Below are positions 24,165-38,577 of a stretch of 64,000 nucleotides of DNA, in pieces; position 1 is the stretch's first letter; each line of letters starts with the position of its first letter. Location: positions 4,740,537 to 4,804,536 of the forward strand of contig JAJEKV010000066.1 of assembly GCA_021234155.1 (NCBI GenBank). The letters run 5' to 3'. The notes below the pieces were generated by a model. That model made no database searches and had not been told where the DNA came from. It saw nothing but the letters and a program-made list of their open reading frames with translations. Both the position numbers and the translations under genes were made by a program. Origin of the DNA: Isoetes taiwanensis. Lineage: Eukaryota > Streptophyta > Lycopodiopsida > Isoetales > Isoetaceae.

Positions 24165-27100
24165 ACCCACAGGTCCATAAGACTTAGCAAGTACAATCAT
24201 CAATTATCAACTATAAATTAAAAGACTTTTAAGGGAGGGTCTTCTATCTCACCCTCGCCTCCTCCAAATCTGAATCCAAGACATATAATCTCGCATAATT
24301 CTTTAATTTTGTCTCCCTCAATTTGCAAGTATTCAATAAGAAAATTCACCGACGTTTTCTCTTGAGGCAAGGTAACGAAGCATGACATATCTTTGAAGCA
24401 AGCAACCACATTGAACCTAAGAGCATAATGCATAGTATGCTGGGCAAAGTAAAGGCCACATGAGTCTCATCTTCAATCTCACCAGGCGGCATTACAAGAC
24501 ACCTGCGTGGTGAGTGGTGTTATACCATCTCCCTACCTCCACATTCAAATGATGTGAATGCATCGAAGCGGCCCGATGCAATGCCACTTTTTCATCGAAA
24601 TAAAAAATTACCGGGCATGCCGCAATCCGAGATTAAAAGGTATTTGGCGATGGTTCCGACTTTACCCTGGCCAGTCCAAAACTTAGCCATTAGACCCTCC
24701 TTCCCCAATCCCAAGGCCGCTTCTTGTTGGCGTTTTAAATCCAAGATATCTAAACTCACTTTAGATTCACACCAACCCATCAAAGATACCATCCTTTTCA
24801 AAAGGTTTCCTTTTTGCCCAAGCGTGGGGAAGAGCCTCATCATCCATTGTGTTCAATTTACGTAGATAATTTAGAAAGTGATATAAAGCTTCACATTCAA
24901 GGGCATCATGTCACGATTCTCGCTAGCATAACTTCTGGTAAGGGAGTTTAGATGACCCTAATTTTTTTGTGACAAAAACTTTTTTTGCACCTTTTCCAAC
25001 TTATCCCATAAGTCTAGTGACAAACCCTAGTCCCCAAACCTCACTTGCCATATAGCACCACTTTGTTTGTACAAGAGTCTTATACATGTTCTCTTGGGAC
25101 TCCAAATTTCAAATATTCGCTTACACTTTCTATGCAGGTACCAAGTAATGCTTTTTAACCTCACATCCCGTAGCTGATCTATTGTTTGCAACCATTCGAA
25201 ATTTTTGTCAACCGTAATGCCAAGGTACCTATAGGAACTAGTGATCTCCAACTGGCTGCCCCTTATATGAAAAACTATAAGCGTTGATCCAACTTGGTAT
25301 CAAAGAGAACTATCAGTGGTCTTGTTTAAATTTACCTCAACCCCTTAACATCACAAAATTTAGCAAGAACATCTGGAATGATGCTACAAACCCCTTGGCT
25401 TTGTGCACAGACAACACAAATGTCATCTGCATACAATAATGCAATGACGTTCCTCCTCCCCCATGATCTCGGATCGACCTTCCAACTCATCTATAAACAA
25501 GACAAATAATGTAGGCGAGAGGGGACATCCTTGCTTTACACCGTGTTATTTATCAATATGTTCTCTTCTCATACAATGGAAAGGAAAGTTGCATGATGGC
25601 TTTATCATATCTTGACATTTGCATGCCTATATTCATAGAAGGAATATTTAACTTTTCAACCCTCTCAAAATTTAGCCCTTGGTACTTTATCAAATGCCTT
25701 TGTGCAATCAACAAAATTTGCAAAAGGGGTTTTGCAGCTTACCTTTTCACGGAATCAACATGGCTGAGCGTGACGGGGGGGATCGGTCGATACTTTTCTT
25801 TTGGCCTAAGCCCCCTTGTCCATATGCAAATTATTTTCGGCCATTCGATATTTTTGATTCCCCAACTATTGCAAAAGTTTAGTAAACCGAATTCGTGACC
25901 ATTATCATCCTATAGTTTCTGGATCCCGGAACATCAGCCTTGTGGGTGGAATCCCTTTCTGTTTTTTTATACCAATCTGCTTGGAAGCCACATTGAATAG
26001 CGGCATTCAATAAATTTACCCGGCACTTCAACCACTTTTGGGCTGACCCACTTCAACATCTCATTTTGCCATGCCATTTGGATCTGTACTTGCCATTTGC
26101 TAGCTTTTAAGGCCTTCACTCGACGTCATTAGCTTAGCCTACTTGTGACTCATATCGTATCTGGCTTTTTTGACTCCTTTCAGTGAAAGCGGATGGTTCG
26201 CTAATACTCGATTCTAAGATGCTTTATTAGGGTGGTTGTTTGAGTTTTCTTTTGTTTAACCGCTAATTTCGGACATCTTCAGAATCCCACTCCTCTTGCT
26301 TTCCGGCCAGTGCGCACGCTTTGTCTTTACTAAAGCTCCAATGCTTTCATCGGCTTTAGCTCCTTCCTTAACGGCGCATATGTAACGCCTTACTCTCCTT
26401 TTTGTATTCTGCCAATCAGCCGCGGCGGTAGATTTTTTAACCGTCTAGTAGAGGACAGCACTTTTTTACGCCGAGATAAAATTCACCAAAGATAGCATCT
26501 ATATCACATACATCAGGCTGGCGACATTCACGTATTATCCTCACATAATCTTTTCATAACAGCACTTTACTGAGCGAGAACCTTCCATGTGGCACCTGCT
26601 TCGCCTCTATGTAAATGTGTTACCTTTTTTGTAGCGCATTGGCAACAAGATAGGAGCATGATTCACTCCATCATGAGTCACTCCACCGGAAGGAGTGCAC
26701 AAAACTCTTTCAAACATATATTCGCAAGCATTATTAATCAACAACACTTTTGTCCGTTTGCATTTTTCGTTCCAGGTAGTCCTTCATCCCATTATATATT
26801 AATACCCAAGGCACTAAGCACGATTCAATGATACGCCTTATACCGCTATACACGTCTCTCGATGTTCGCTACCAACCTGCACACCATCCAACGTCCGTCG
26901 CCCTGAATTGAACATCGAGCGAGCGACTTCGGTATTTTGAATCGCATCTGCGATATTATCCTCAGAGTGTATCGCGTTGTTTCATCCACATCCAACCCAT
27001 ACCCACGAGTCCTTCAGCAGCATGTAATGGGCCTGAGCACGCCTGGCGACAAACAATCTTTAAAGCACCACATTGTGACAGAGGTACATTTATGGTCGAA

Positions 27101-28830
27101 AGCATAATTGACCGATTATTTTAAGTTGGGATTACGATATAACAAGCAATGCCAACGCCGCTTCCGCTCCCTTCTCCATCCCTTCTCATACCAAACATAT
27201 TTGACAATATTAAAGCCTAGAATTTCTTGTAAAGCCCGCCTCCTTGTGTTCCCATGTTTCTAGAAAAAATAGCACATCCACGGACATCTCCCATTGTTGC
27301 TTACTTTTCTTGTGATAGCGGGCATGTTCTACTAAAACCACGATGGTACTGTGTGAAAAGGTTCTTTCGTTCAACCATATTTTTTGTCCTTCGGCATGCC
27401 TCTTTTGCTTTCGATTATCTTTTGCTTATCATCTCTTGTTGAGTAATTTGACAATAATATTTCTTGGTCTTAGTTGGGTTTCCCCAATTGATATGCGCTT
27501 TAAACATCTTAGACTCAAAGCCCAATGACTTTCGGAAAAAAGATTGCCTATCTAAGTGCTTCACATCTTCATTGTCTTTTTCTTGATCTTGCAATGCAAA
27601 TATTAAAACTTTCTTCTCTCTTTCTTGGAGTTAGAGAACCTGATTCATCTGACATTCGGTTTATTAATGCTATTAGTCACATCTTCGCATTCAGATTCCT
27701 CTTCGTCTATGACATTCTCTGTCTCTAATTTAGTTTGAAGGGCTTGATTTCTTCCTTCATAGCCTTATTTTCTTGTCTCGAGATCACATAAAGTGTGACT
27801 TATCTCTGTAATATTTGCACTAATGCTTTTTCTTTTATAAGCGACCCTCTTTCCCGTGACTTCCATTTCATTTCCATAAGTTTGACATCATCGTATTCAT
27901 GTGCAACATAGGTGCTACTATCTCACGTGCTAAGCCCATCACCTATGGTTTCTCCAAACGGGGGGATTTCTTTTGTTGCCTTCGGGTTGCCTCCAAGATT
28001 AAATTTTACAATATCGTGGTCCGAGGTGTCAATTTGGTTGATTGACATATCTTGCCTTGAACTCCTCAAATCTGTCCAGAATGGGCGTCTCCATCAGATT
28101 CTTCATTAGCATTTTTATTTTATTCATAGACCCCCAATTTGGCGAGGAGGTTGAGAACGCTCCATCATGTTTTTAGTTTTCAGGTTTAAAGAGGTTTGAT
28201 GTCGAGCATTTTGGCAATGGCGCCTCGTCAATTTTTTTTCAGTCTTCTTTTTGGAGGTGCCTTTACCTTGTGCCATATTTTACGGAAGATCTAAAAGACT
28301 TCCCTGCAATAAAATGGGTCCGTGAACCAGACCCTTTTGCTAATGCTCGAATCCGCAGATAGATCCTTTTGCTTTAAGCTTCGGATCTGGGAAGAGCTTA
28401 GGATCTATTTGCACCAAATCTGAGTCCCCACATTCCCACGAGGAAAATCCGCGGACCCAACAACGTAAAACCCTGCAATACAGTTCAAAATCTCCGGCAA
28501 TATCAGATCCGTCCTTTTTTGCTGAATCGGGGATCAGCCCCTTTTGAGCTCAAATCAATCAAGACCTCCATGCAATGTCGGATCCACGAAGATAGCTCAC
28601 AAACCCATTTGGCAAATGAAATCGCGTCCACATCCCGCACATCAGCTTGAACCGGGTCCTTTTGCGGAAGTGAGACACAATCCCACATTGCTTTTCAGCC
28701 CCTTTTTTTAAAAAGCTCGAGATCGAAGAGGTCGCAAACCCATCTCGCAGCGAAATCCCCAACACACGGGTTTTCTGAGTCGGTCTTAGAAGATTTGGTG
28801 CTCGCCAATGTGCGCCTAGGGTTCTCGCAT
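24165..28830 (-). pseudogene. LINE relic C
   Basis: Full-length-looking non-LTR retrotransposon on the minus strand, reading from about 28,830 down to 24,165. Endonuclease-like start LETWEHKEAGF at about 27,262-27,230; RT segment FVDCTKAFDKVPRA at about 25,725-25,681; GVKQGCPLSPTLFVLFIDELE at about 25,545-25,480 (the GxxQG-PLSP block that precedes the active site); active-site YADD intact at 25,433-25,422, followed by ICVVCAQS; then VEVNLNKT and, at 25,251-25,180, SYRYLGITVDKNFEW, the thumb-proximal segment. The C-terminal part (about 24,860-24,220) is coding-like without a firm motif. Multiple frameshifts separate the blocks. The 5' end (28,140-28,830) is GC-richer with recurring '(g)atcc.ttttgc' phrases, perhaps a 5' UTR. 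The identity as a LINE RT is sure; element ends are inferred. Confidence 0.8.
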
Positions 28831-28832
28831 GC

Positions 28833-28833
<1 letters not shown>

Positions 28834-28887
<54 letters not shown>

Positions 28888-28889
28888 AA

Positions 28890-28933
<44 letters not shown>

Positions 28934-28949
28934 GAGATGATGATGATGA
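28834..28949. repeat. (GA)n microsatellite with GAT-rich tail
   Basis: About 100 bases of GA with a few interruptions, followed by gatgatgatgat and then, to about 29,000, repeated 'aaatg' units. It directly adjoins the 5' end of LINE relic C. Confidence 0.95.
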
Positions 28950-28989
28950 AAGGAACGCAGATGATGAGATGATGAGATGAAAAAATGAA

Positions 28990-29477
28990 ATGAAATGAAA
29001 TTTGATTATTATGTCCTTGAGACCACCAGGTCTATAAGGCGTTCAACTTGTACATTCAACATTATAAAACAAATCATCAATGCATTCCTCGATGGTAATG
29101 CATTAGCCTCTCCCGTCTCTAACTTATCTACACAGGTTCTTAAAACATCGTCCCTACGGCTTTATGATACATCTCCCAATATGTGATCTGGAAATCGAAA
29201 GCCATCAACATGTAAGCACATACATCATACTCTTCTAATATCTCTCAGAAGCATGGTGTTCTTGTGAAGCCATGTTCATCTTAAGTATCCCTGCCTCACA
29301 TATCTACACAATCTAAGTCAGTGGAGGAATGTCATCTAATCTCTTACTTCAAACACCGCTTATGTGAGCTCAGCCTCATCCGCAGATGACATGCCTATGC
29401 TTCGTGGAAATCCTCCACTAAATACTTTGCATCCTACAAAATGTAGAATTAATGTGGTCATATAAAACTCCCTTTAC
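28990..29477. other. No gene recognised
   Basis: Mixed sequence without long frames. It lies between the GA microsatellite and the 3' end of LINE relic D. Confidence 0.45.
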
Positions 29478-29512
29478 TACTCCTCCCTCCATCCCAATGG
29501 TAAGAATATCTT
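29478..29512. mobile_element. Single Stowaway-like terminus
   Basis: The block 'ctcctccctccatcccaatg' followed by 'gtaagaatatcttac' resembles the terminal inverted repeat of plant Stowaway (Tc1/mariner) MITEs, which typically starts CTCCCTCCGT. Only one end was found. The oligo-A tail of LINE relic D starts three bases after it, so the LINE may have inserted into such an element, but the other half was not located. Confidence 0.3.
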
Positions 29513-29514
29513 AC

Positions 29515-32500
29515 TTTTTTTTTTTTGAGGAACAAGTGTAAGCATTATATTACATGATAAACATAGTACTACAAATGTATGGTATCCCACTGTGCCACAC
29601 TAAATCGGGCATAACTCTCCAAAGGAGGAAATATTTCTGCACTTAGGAACACTGCTTTTAAGATTGGAAGCATAAAGTACTTCAAATATAACTATAGTAA
29701 GAGCATTGTCCAAAAAGTCGATTAGGGTTCCCTTGTCTCTTCAGTCATCCACCCCATCAAGGTAATGATGGCGCTTGATGTGCTTAGAGGAGATAATGTT
29801 CCACGGCTCCATAAGCGAAGTCCTTAATGAGCATCCACGGAATCCTCGCGATGATTGGCAAATACCAAGCTTCATTGAAATAGTTCTTGAGTTCCTGCTT
29901 GAACTCCCAAATATCCATCCGGGCTAACACCCGTTTCAAGAGCCTTCACCATAATAATACATTTTAACCCACGCTTCAAGGACTTCCCCGATGGGATAAA
30001 GCGCCCGTTCCTTAAGGACCTCCCGGACGTCCGCCTTCATGGTGTTTCCTGACCCAGTGCTCTGTCATCCACATCAGAAAGTTTGTTAAAATACAATGTA
30101 AAGAAAGAGTAGAACCCTGGTTTATTCGAGCATCCCATTTGCCGTGTCATAATTAAAGAACCCTTAAGCAATCATTGTGCCAGCCAACGTAAATCCGGTT
30201 GAAAGTGGATTTGATGGAATTTATGTATGGAGCAGGTGATTTTGATAAGAACTACCATTCTTCTAATTGCCCACAAACACAAGGTTCTTACCGTACTCAT
30301 GAAGGAGGAGGAGAAGAGGAAGGCAAACGGTTTGGTTCACTAGGCGGAGTAAATCCAATAAATGCATGAATCCACTTTGCCAAAAGGGATAAGCCAAGGA
30401 CAAATGAAGATATGAGTTGAAGTTTCAGCTTACCCCGCGACCAAAGGACACCTATCCGAGACTTGATTGTTAAACTGGCTCTGTATGCGATAGATTTCAG
30501 ACTTTTGTTCAAAAGAAGCCACACGAACAAGATAGTTTTCTTGGCACTCTGTATCTTCCATCCTTTTCGAATGACACGAACGCCAGCAAGAGCCCCATTG
30601 TTCAGAGACCTTTGTCTTTGGAGAATTGAAGAGGAGGAATAAACCTTTGGAAACTTTATAGCCTTATCATCGAAGTCCAATTGTATCCTCTTTCACATTC
30701 CGCTTGCTCCCTTAGGGTGTTGGTTCAAGGCATTAATAAATATTTTACGTTACAAGCCCGCAGACCGCACAGTAGACACGCTGCGCAGGATTTTCCATCT
30801 TGGCCCATTTGACATACCGCCAATTGTATCCAACCCTTTGAGCCTCCTCCTTATATTTACTAGGATGTTTAATGCTAAACACCCATCATTCTCATGTGTA
30901 TCCTTGGTGCGGAAAAATTGAACTCATTATCGAGGATTTTATTGATTGGTTGAGCTTTGAAGCAAGCGAAACCGTTTAAGCTTGTATAATCCTCCTCATG
31001 ATCTGGGATGTACACGGACACTGGATCAAAGCCGATAGAAAACGTAATCCGGAATATGATGAGGAGGGAAGGACTACCAACCAAAGTAGTTTTCTTGAGC
31101 GAGAAATTTGTCGGAAGAAGGGCCGGGATTTTGAATGAGCGCTTATTATTCTCCAAACCGGTTTTTGCGCAAGCGGGGCACATGCGAAGAAAGAGATCTT
31201 TACATCCAAGTCCACCTTTTTCTTTGGCAAGGTTTAAATGTTGCCATCCAACCATATGTGATCCTTGCCAAAATGAACTCCCATGATGATAGATTCAGCT
31301 CTTGGTAAGACTTCTTATGCGCTATTATGGCTGAGAAGAAAACATGTGGAACTAAGCTATAACAACTTTTATTATTTCCCTCTCAATGGGGATAAAGTTT
31401 TTTGGATACACACGCAATTTCTTCTTTATTTTAGCCACAATTGGTTTCCCACGGACCATGAAGGCTCATATTTAACGGGGTAGCCCAATAACTTAGTTCT
31501 TGAGAATGATGTCCACATTAATTTGATTCCTTGAATATAACTTTCTGAACTATTAGAGACAATTGCACATTTTTTCTTTATTTAACATCACCCCTTGGCG
31601 CTTTCCCCAAACAGGTCCATGGCTGCAAGAAAATTTGGTATGATGTCTCCTTGCTCCTTTAAGAATACAAGCGTGTCATCACGCATCGCACACTTGACAA
31701 GGATTCATTTGCTACAAGTAAATTGAGGCAGTTACTAAATCGCCATCTTGTTGCATTCTTAGGGATAATCCCTTGTGACCATCTCTAGCTACAATAAGAA
31801 AGAGGTAGGCGGAGGACAACCCCTGTCTAACCCTCTTTTTACACTCAAAAAAGAGGAGGGGGGAACCATTTATTAGTGCTCACAGCATCCCGTAGCATTG
31901 AATCTGTTATCTTATCTATAACTTCTTTGGAGAATCCGAAGTTGACTCATGGCCCTATTGGAAAAGTTCCAATGAATAGTGTCATAAGCTCTTCTAAAAT
32001 CAAGTTTTTAGAAGTACACATTTTGATTGGAGGATCTGTTCCAATGAAGCCCTTCATAGGCCCCAATGAAGTTATCAAGAATGCTTTCCCGTGAAGAAAG
32101 CCGATTGAACATTGTTTATTTTCTCCCCGGGGACTTTCTTGAGTCCCTGGCAAATATTTTGGCCACAATTTTGTATGTAACATTTGTCAACGAGATGGGC
32201 CTTCAATCTAAGAAGGTATGAGCTTGTCCACCTTAGGAACTAGAGCAATTAGCCCAGCATTTACAACTGGGTGTAATTGCCATTTTGCCATGCACCTTGA
32301 ACAAACAGGTAAGATCTTTTGCCAACTAAAGACCGTAAGTGCTGCTCATAAAATTAGGAGGAAACCCATCTCGCCCGGGGCTTTTACCGTGGGCCATACA
32401 CTTAATGATTTTCAGGATCTCTTCCTCCATTGGTGTTTCCAGTAGGTGTCTATCACTTATATTTTGATCTTTAGGGCCAAGATAGTCAAAAAATTCCAAC

Positions 32501-35500
32501 ATTTTATTTTTTGTCTGTTTTGTTTGGCTGCAAAAGGTCCTTGTATTTGGTGAAGAAAAATTCGGATATCCTCCATCTTGATATCTCCCCGATGCCTATC
32601 ATTCTTTACGAAACAATACCATTATTCATCAATACGCTTTTGGCAGCTCTAAAAGAATTTAGAGTTGCAAGTCATCCATGATTGATGTATAAACTCCTTT
32701 TTTTTGATAGCCGCACTCTTTGCTTCATGCTCTTCAATCAGCTTCACCTTCCTTTCAAGAACTTCTTCCCTCTTTGTAATTGTGAATTGTCTTTATCTAT
32801 GAAAAGACTTTGCTCGAACTACTTTCATCTCCATGTATATTTCATTCTTTTTTTTTTTTTTTTCTTGCTCCATTCTCCGCCCCCATTGCTTTAATCCAAT
32901 TCTTCATCTGTTTTACATCTATATGTGAATTCCTTCATTGATCCACTTGCATTGATGGGAACCGGTGGAAGAATAGAACCTTGTGAAATCATCACAAAAG
33001 GTTTTATTGTTGAGGAAGCTAACATTGAATTTGAATGGGGTATCAGCCATTCTTTTGGGAAGAAGACCGCTTCTAGAATCTGGAGGATAGTGGTCGAGAT
33101 GGAATTACTACAATCATTGATTACGGTGAGGTTATCCCACCCATCCAAGGAAGATAGGTTGGTATAATATCTATCCAACAGGCAACAGACCCGGCTTACA
33201 CCTTTTCTTTTGTTACACCATGAATAAGCATTGAGGAGGATGGGGCATGGTAGATAAAACTATGAATTGAAGCTTATCCCATCGTGTCTTTCCCCTTTTG
33301 ACATGTTAATCTTTTTGCGTATTTTCCGATCCCAAGAAGGAGTGTTGTTGAAGTCACCACTAAACCCAATTGTCAATACTCGATCTTTGTAACTACCGGT
33401 ATGTTTTTTCCATTGTTCTTCTTTCTTTCAGGGAGGTAGATGCATAAACATTTATGATACCCACCGCTCTTTTCCACTTCCGTAAATGCTACACCGCCAT
33501 CTCCGGAGAGGGGTGAGAAAGGAACCAAGCTTTTTTTAAAACCATTCCAGCAATGCAGATACCCCTTTTGGAAAAAATTATCAGCAGGAGCCCAAATGGA
33601 CTCACCATTAGGGAATATCCAATTCCCCAAATTGGAGGCTTTCAAATCTTGAAGCAAAGACTATATCCCTTCTTTAATTTCTTTGAGAGCAATCCAGAGC
33701 CATTTTCCTTTTCGGGGGACCCTTTATACCTCTCATATTCCAGAGACAACCTTCATTTGGCAATGGTACTCGAAAACTCACAGCCCATTCTCTTGTAGAA
33801 TAGACCTTCTTTTGTCTCCTCTTGACCGGGTGGAGGGTTACAGCGATTCCTTTAGAGAACTCATTCTCTTCTTCACTTCCTCCTTCATCATCCCAAAATT
33901 TGCCACGATAAAGCGGAAAAGGGATCCCTCGGTTCTTTGAGCCGAGCGTACCTGGTGTCTTGAAGATATCTCTCCCGCCTTAAGGGGCTTCATTCCCCCA
34001 TTGTCCGGGAGACTACCTGCGATATCACCCCCCGTTTGTTTAATCACCTCCCCGGCCATGGGATTTCATTCTTTCTGAGAGGAATCTGCCCCGTTATGTG
34101 ATATTCCTTACATTCAGGGTACCAATGGGATGCTACCGGAAGACACTTCATTTCCCTTCTGGTCCACCTCCGGAAGCCTCTGTTTATCCTCCTTTTTCAA
34201 TCATGGATTGGTCTATTCACGCCGGGTCTATAGGTTCTCTAGGGAAGAGTTCTATAACTGTAAAGGAGAGTCTGCGGTTTCACGGGTTATCGAGATTTAG
34301 AAAATGGGTCCCCTCATCCTTATCTCCCATGAATCGAGGGAGGGAGAATAAATCTTTTCCTTGTAGATTTGGTTCCCTTATAGTTAAGATCATGGATCCG
34401 GGCACTTTAGAGGTATTCACGGGCTCCACTCCCCAGATATTTTTCCCTTTAGGATCGGGGTTGTAGAAGGACTTTGACTTTGGCTGAATCTTCCAAGAAT
34501 TGCACTTTTTTCTTCCATTCAGTCCTTGTTTTCTCCTCAGAGTTCTCCCCAAATCTATCTTCATTTTTCTTTTCCTTTTCTTCTCGAGTTTTCATTCTTT
34601 CTTTCTTTTCTTTCTCACTACCATTTTATTCTGCCTGTGTCTTTCTGTTTTCCCTTGTTTGAGTGATCCAAACTCCTTCATCCCCGCCTTTTTCCACTAA
34701 CCCGTAAATTCCCCGGAGTCTTGCTTCAGGCAGGATTTCTTTAATCCTCTACCCTCACCTTTGCAAACTTTCCCTCCATGCACTTAATTCCACATGTTTG
34801 GCATGGTTGGGGAGTCCCCCGCCATGCAAGTTTCAGAGCCTTGGGATTACCAAAGTAATCCACAAACTTGATCTCTCCGGAATTGGTTTAAGCAGTCTAT
34901 TCAGGCCCAAACTCTAGGAGCTTTATCCCTAAGAAAGTTCCCAACTAAACACATTCCAGGTGTGTTGAAGAGAGTAATCGAGATTGCTCATTCCAATACA
35001 TAGGATTGAGACCATAAGAGAGGTCCGCCGGATGGTATAGCTCTGGAGAAGTTCTGTGGATCGAAAAGAAGGGTACCACTTTTGGAAAAAAGAGTTGAGT
35101 GTTGGCTTTGGTGATGGTGCCCCGCTTAAGTAGGAAGCTTCGTCCGCCATTTCCACATTCAACCATGAAGAATGGGAATTCTATCCAAGAAATACTATTG
35201 ATTACTACCCCAGCTCCATTTTTTTCAAGTTCCCCTTTACATATCTGTGCCGAACCCCCTCATGTCTGACACAACCCATGAGCCCTGGATTTAAGAAACT
35301 TAAGCTTACTTTCTATCGCAGCATTTCGAGAGGCTTACCATTGAAAGCCGGAACCTTTTCGCTTAAGAGCTGCTTAACGCCCTCCGGATCTGATTGGCAT
35401 ACTCGTGATTTGATTGACGGCCTCCTTCCGCCGCTGGCAGGTACCAACTCGAGGGAACGCCTCAGGTTCACCATGTTCGATAAGGAAGTGAGAAATCTCC

Positions 35501-36190
35501 AAAAGTCCTTTCACCTTCTCCCTTTCTCCACCGGCAGCCCAAATGAGTAAACGATTTTTGATTTACCTAAATCCCTTTTCGCCGTGAGTACAGGTCCGAT
35601 CCGTAATTCTTCAATTTGGCATTATTCCCATTCACATCATTCCCCCGACCTTTTAACTTCCTTTTCCTTTTTCCCAATCGACTACCTCGCACTTTTCCAA
35701 ATGGTTGTCCCATACGTTTCGATTGTTGTATTTCCGAGACATCCCTTTACCCCTGTCTCCCCTTTTCATTTTTTTTGACCCCTTTTTACCCCTTTTTTAT
35801 TATCTTTTTCCATTTTGCACAACTCTGCCAACCTACAAACTTTCAAATCAACACCTTTAATCAGTAAACTTTCACTACAACCCTATCACAACCCACGAGC
35901 AATGCACATGAAAGATCCCCCACCAATTTCGGGTATTCCTATCCCCCACAAACTCACCAAGCCAAGATTCGAGGAGTTCTACTTCCGACCGTGGAATCGT
36001 TGGAGAAAATGGGCGAAACAGTTCTTCCGAAAGAATCGTGGTATACCAAACTTTCCCACAATCTTGCACTCTCACCCCGAAGCCACCCACCGGTGATTCT
36101 CTCACCTTGGATCAAGATCGCGGAAGAACCTCATGACTTAGGGTAACCGCAGTAGGGTTCTCCCGCTCTCGCCTCCGCCATCGTTTTTCG
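29515..36190 (-). pseudogene. LINE relic D (near full length, endonuclease to oligo-A)
   Basis: Reads on the minus strand from about 36,190 to a T run at 29,515-29,526, the oligo-A tail. ORF1 may start at the ATG near 36,182 (MAEARAGEPY). Endonuclease: a frame at 33,657-33,373 with GNWIFPNGESIW, SGDGGVAFTEV and CIYLPE, then GDFN exactly at 33,358-33,347, then an LDHYP block (normally SDHxP) near 33,105-33,085. RT: a frame at 32,183-31,947 (GKAFLITSLGPMKG), RGLRQGCPPPTSFLL near 31,850-31,795, then FLKEQGDIIPNFLAAMDLF and LGYPVKYEPSW. C-terminus: GWQHLNLAKEKGGLGCKDL at about 31,255-31,195 and a zinc region CPLV..AETSTHIFIC near 30,460-30,380. This block order is that of plant L1-type polyproteins. 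The active-site YADD equivalent is not visible. Frames change many times. Confidence 0.8.
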
Positions 36191-36194
36191 GCCC

Positions 36195-37028
<834 letters not shown>

Positions 37029-37134
37029 GCTGGCCACATGCTAAGGGAGAGACAATTTGAGAGATGGGAGAGATGGGAGATGATATAGAGATGAAGGAGA
37101 GTCAAATATTTCCTCTCCCTTTGAGAGATAAAAC

Positions 37135-37156
37135 GCCCCTAACTATTGTTAGGGGC
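37135..37156. other. Perfect 9-bp stem-loop
   Basis: gcccctaac and gttaggggc separated by four bases (tatt). The stem is perfect. It could be a decayed transposon end or chance; nothing nearby indicates a transcript it would terminate. Confidence 0.6.
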
Positions 37157-38485
37157 ATTCCCATTAGTTATTTTTATTCTTAGTGAATAGGCATCCACAA
37201 AGCCAAAAAAAATCCTGGTCGTCCAAATCTTTTTCAACATCTGGTCATTTTGCAATGTCAGACATTTAACCTCTACGCCAACAAAGAGCTAGAATCAGGT
37301 TTGGAATCAAATGGAATCGAGAAGTGGTTTAGAATTCAGCCTCAATCGAATAAAACGGTGGTTTGGAAGGATTGAATGCCTTGGGGTTGAATCTTCAACA
37401 TGGTTTTAAACCAAAATGTGCTTCACGGTTTCCGCCACAAAAGGGTTTTAAACACAAAAATTGGCTTGACAGAACTCGCTTCATGTCGCATTTTGAACCG
37501 CTTGAAAAGGGTTTCTATGCATCCGAGCTTTTCAATCATCATTTGCAAACATGGGCCATTTTTGCAAACGGGGTTTTGTGGCCCTGTTTCAATAATAGGG
37601 CTTCACTTTTGAGGCATAAATTTTACAACTCAAGAAACCCACCAAGAAAAGATTCCGTTGAAATAAGACTCGAAAACCCTAAATAAAATATTCTCCATAA
37701 TCTCCAATGATCTATATGGGGTACAGATTGCTCGAAAAGCCACAAAAGCTTATATTTCACACATATTTCTTTGTAATCTTTTGCATGAAACTAGATGATT
37801 TCATCTTCTTCCACACGGAACCTAACCCATGTTCATACAATGCTAAAAAATAATACCCTATTTCCATGCTTTTTTATTCCCTCAGAAAGCGTAAATAGGA
37901 AAGCCATGAGAAACCTTGATTCCCCCCGTGTAGTTTCTACACCCTTCATGTGATTCAGAGGATAATTGAAGTGTTGTTGCTTATAAAGCCACCCGGAATG
38001 CCTCGCTGGGAGCAAATCCTCCATCCCGCTGGAAGTTTGCCCACTGATCCGCTTGAACATGCTTCCCAATCGCTTGAATCAGCCCCCGGACCGCTTTTGA
38101 GTGGCCGATTTCTAGGTTCAAGCCTCGAGCATTGAGGCAAAGCGACTCATGATGAAGCCATTTGGCGACTTTGAAGTTTACCATGGAAGCATCCCAGACG
38201 GGCAATGGAAGCATCTACCAAGATTCGGCCATTTCCTTTGCCATATGGAAGCATATCTACCATTCAATTTGTACTTCTTCTGATAAGAAAAGCATTTCAG
38301 CCGGAGAAAAAAACAGGGAAAAAAGTCGAAAAATGTTCATTGATTTTTTTAAGCATATTTTGTTTCTAATCAGGGGTTAGCACATGAGAGATTATTATCT
38401 CGCCTATCTCTCCCCAACACGATATTTTTTTTATCTCTCATGTTAAGTCTCTTCCAAAATTTTTGGGGAGCATGGTAACTCTTCC

Positions 38486-38488
<3 letters not shown>
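37157..38488. other. No gene recognised
   Basis: A 107-codon + strand frame at 37,363-37,686 overlaps a second frame and has no motif. 37,960-38,215 has overlapping frames on both strands and is somewhat GC-richer, again without a family match. Confidence 0.4.

Positions 38489-38575
<87 letters not shown>
38489..38575. repeat. (AG)n microsatellite
   Basis: About 43 uninterrupted AG units, immediately followed by the tandem array at 38,577. Confidence 0.97.

Positions 38576-38576
<1 letters not shown>

Positions 38577-38577
<1 letters not shown>

Noticed and set aside
28795-28980. Arg-Glu-rich + strand open frame
   Set aside because: Translation of the GA microsatellite.
30297-30680. 127-codon minus-strand frame as an independent gene
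   Set aside because: Its content fits the C-terminal zinc region of LINE relic D in neighbouring frames.
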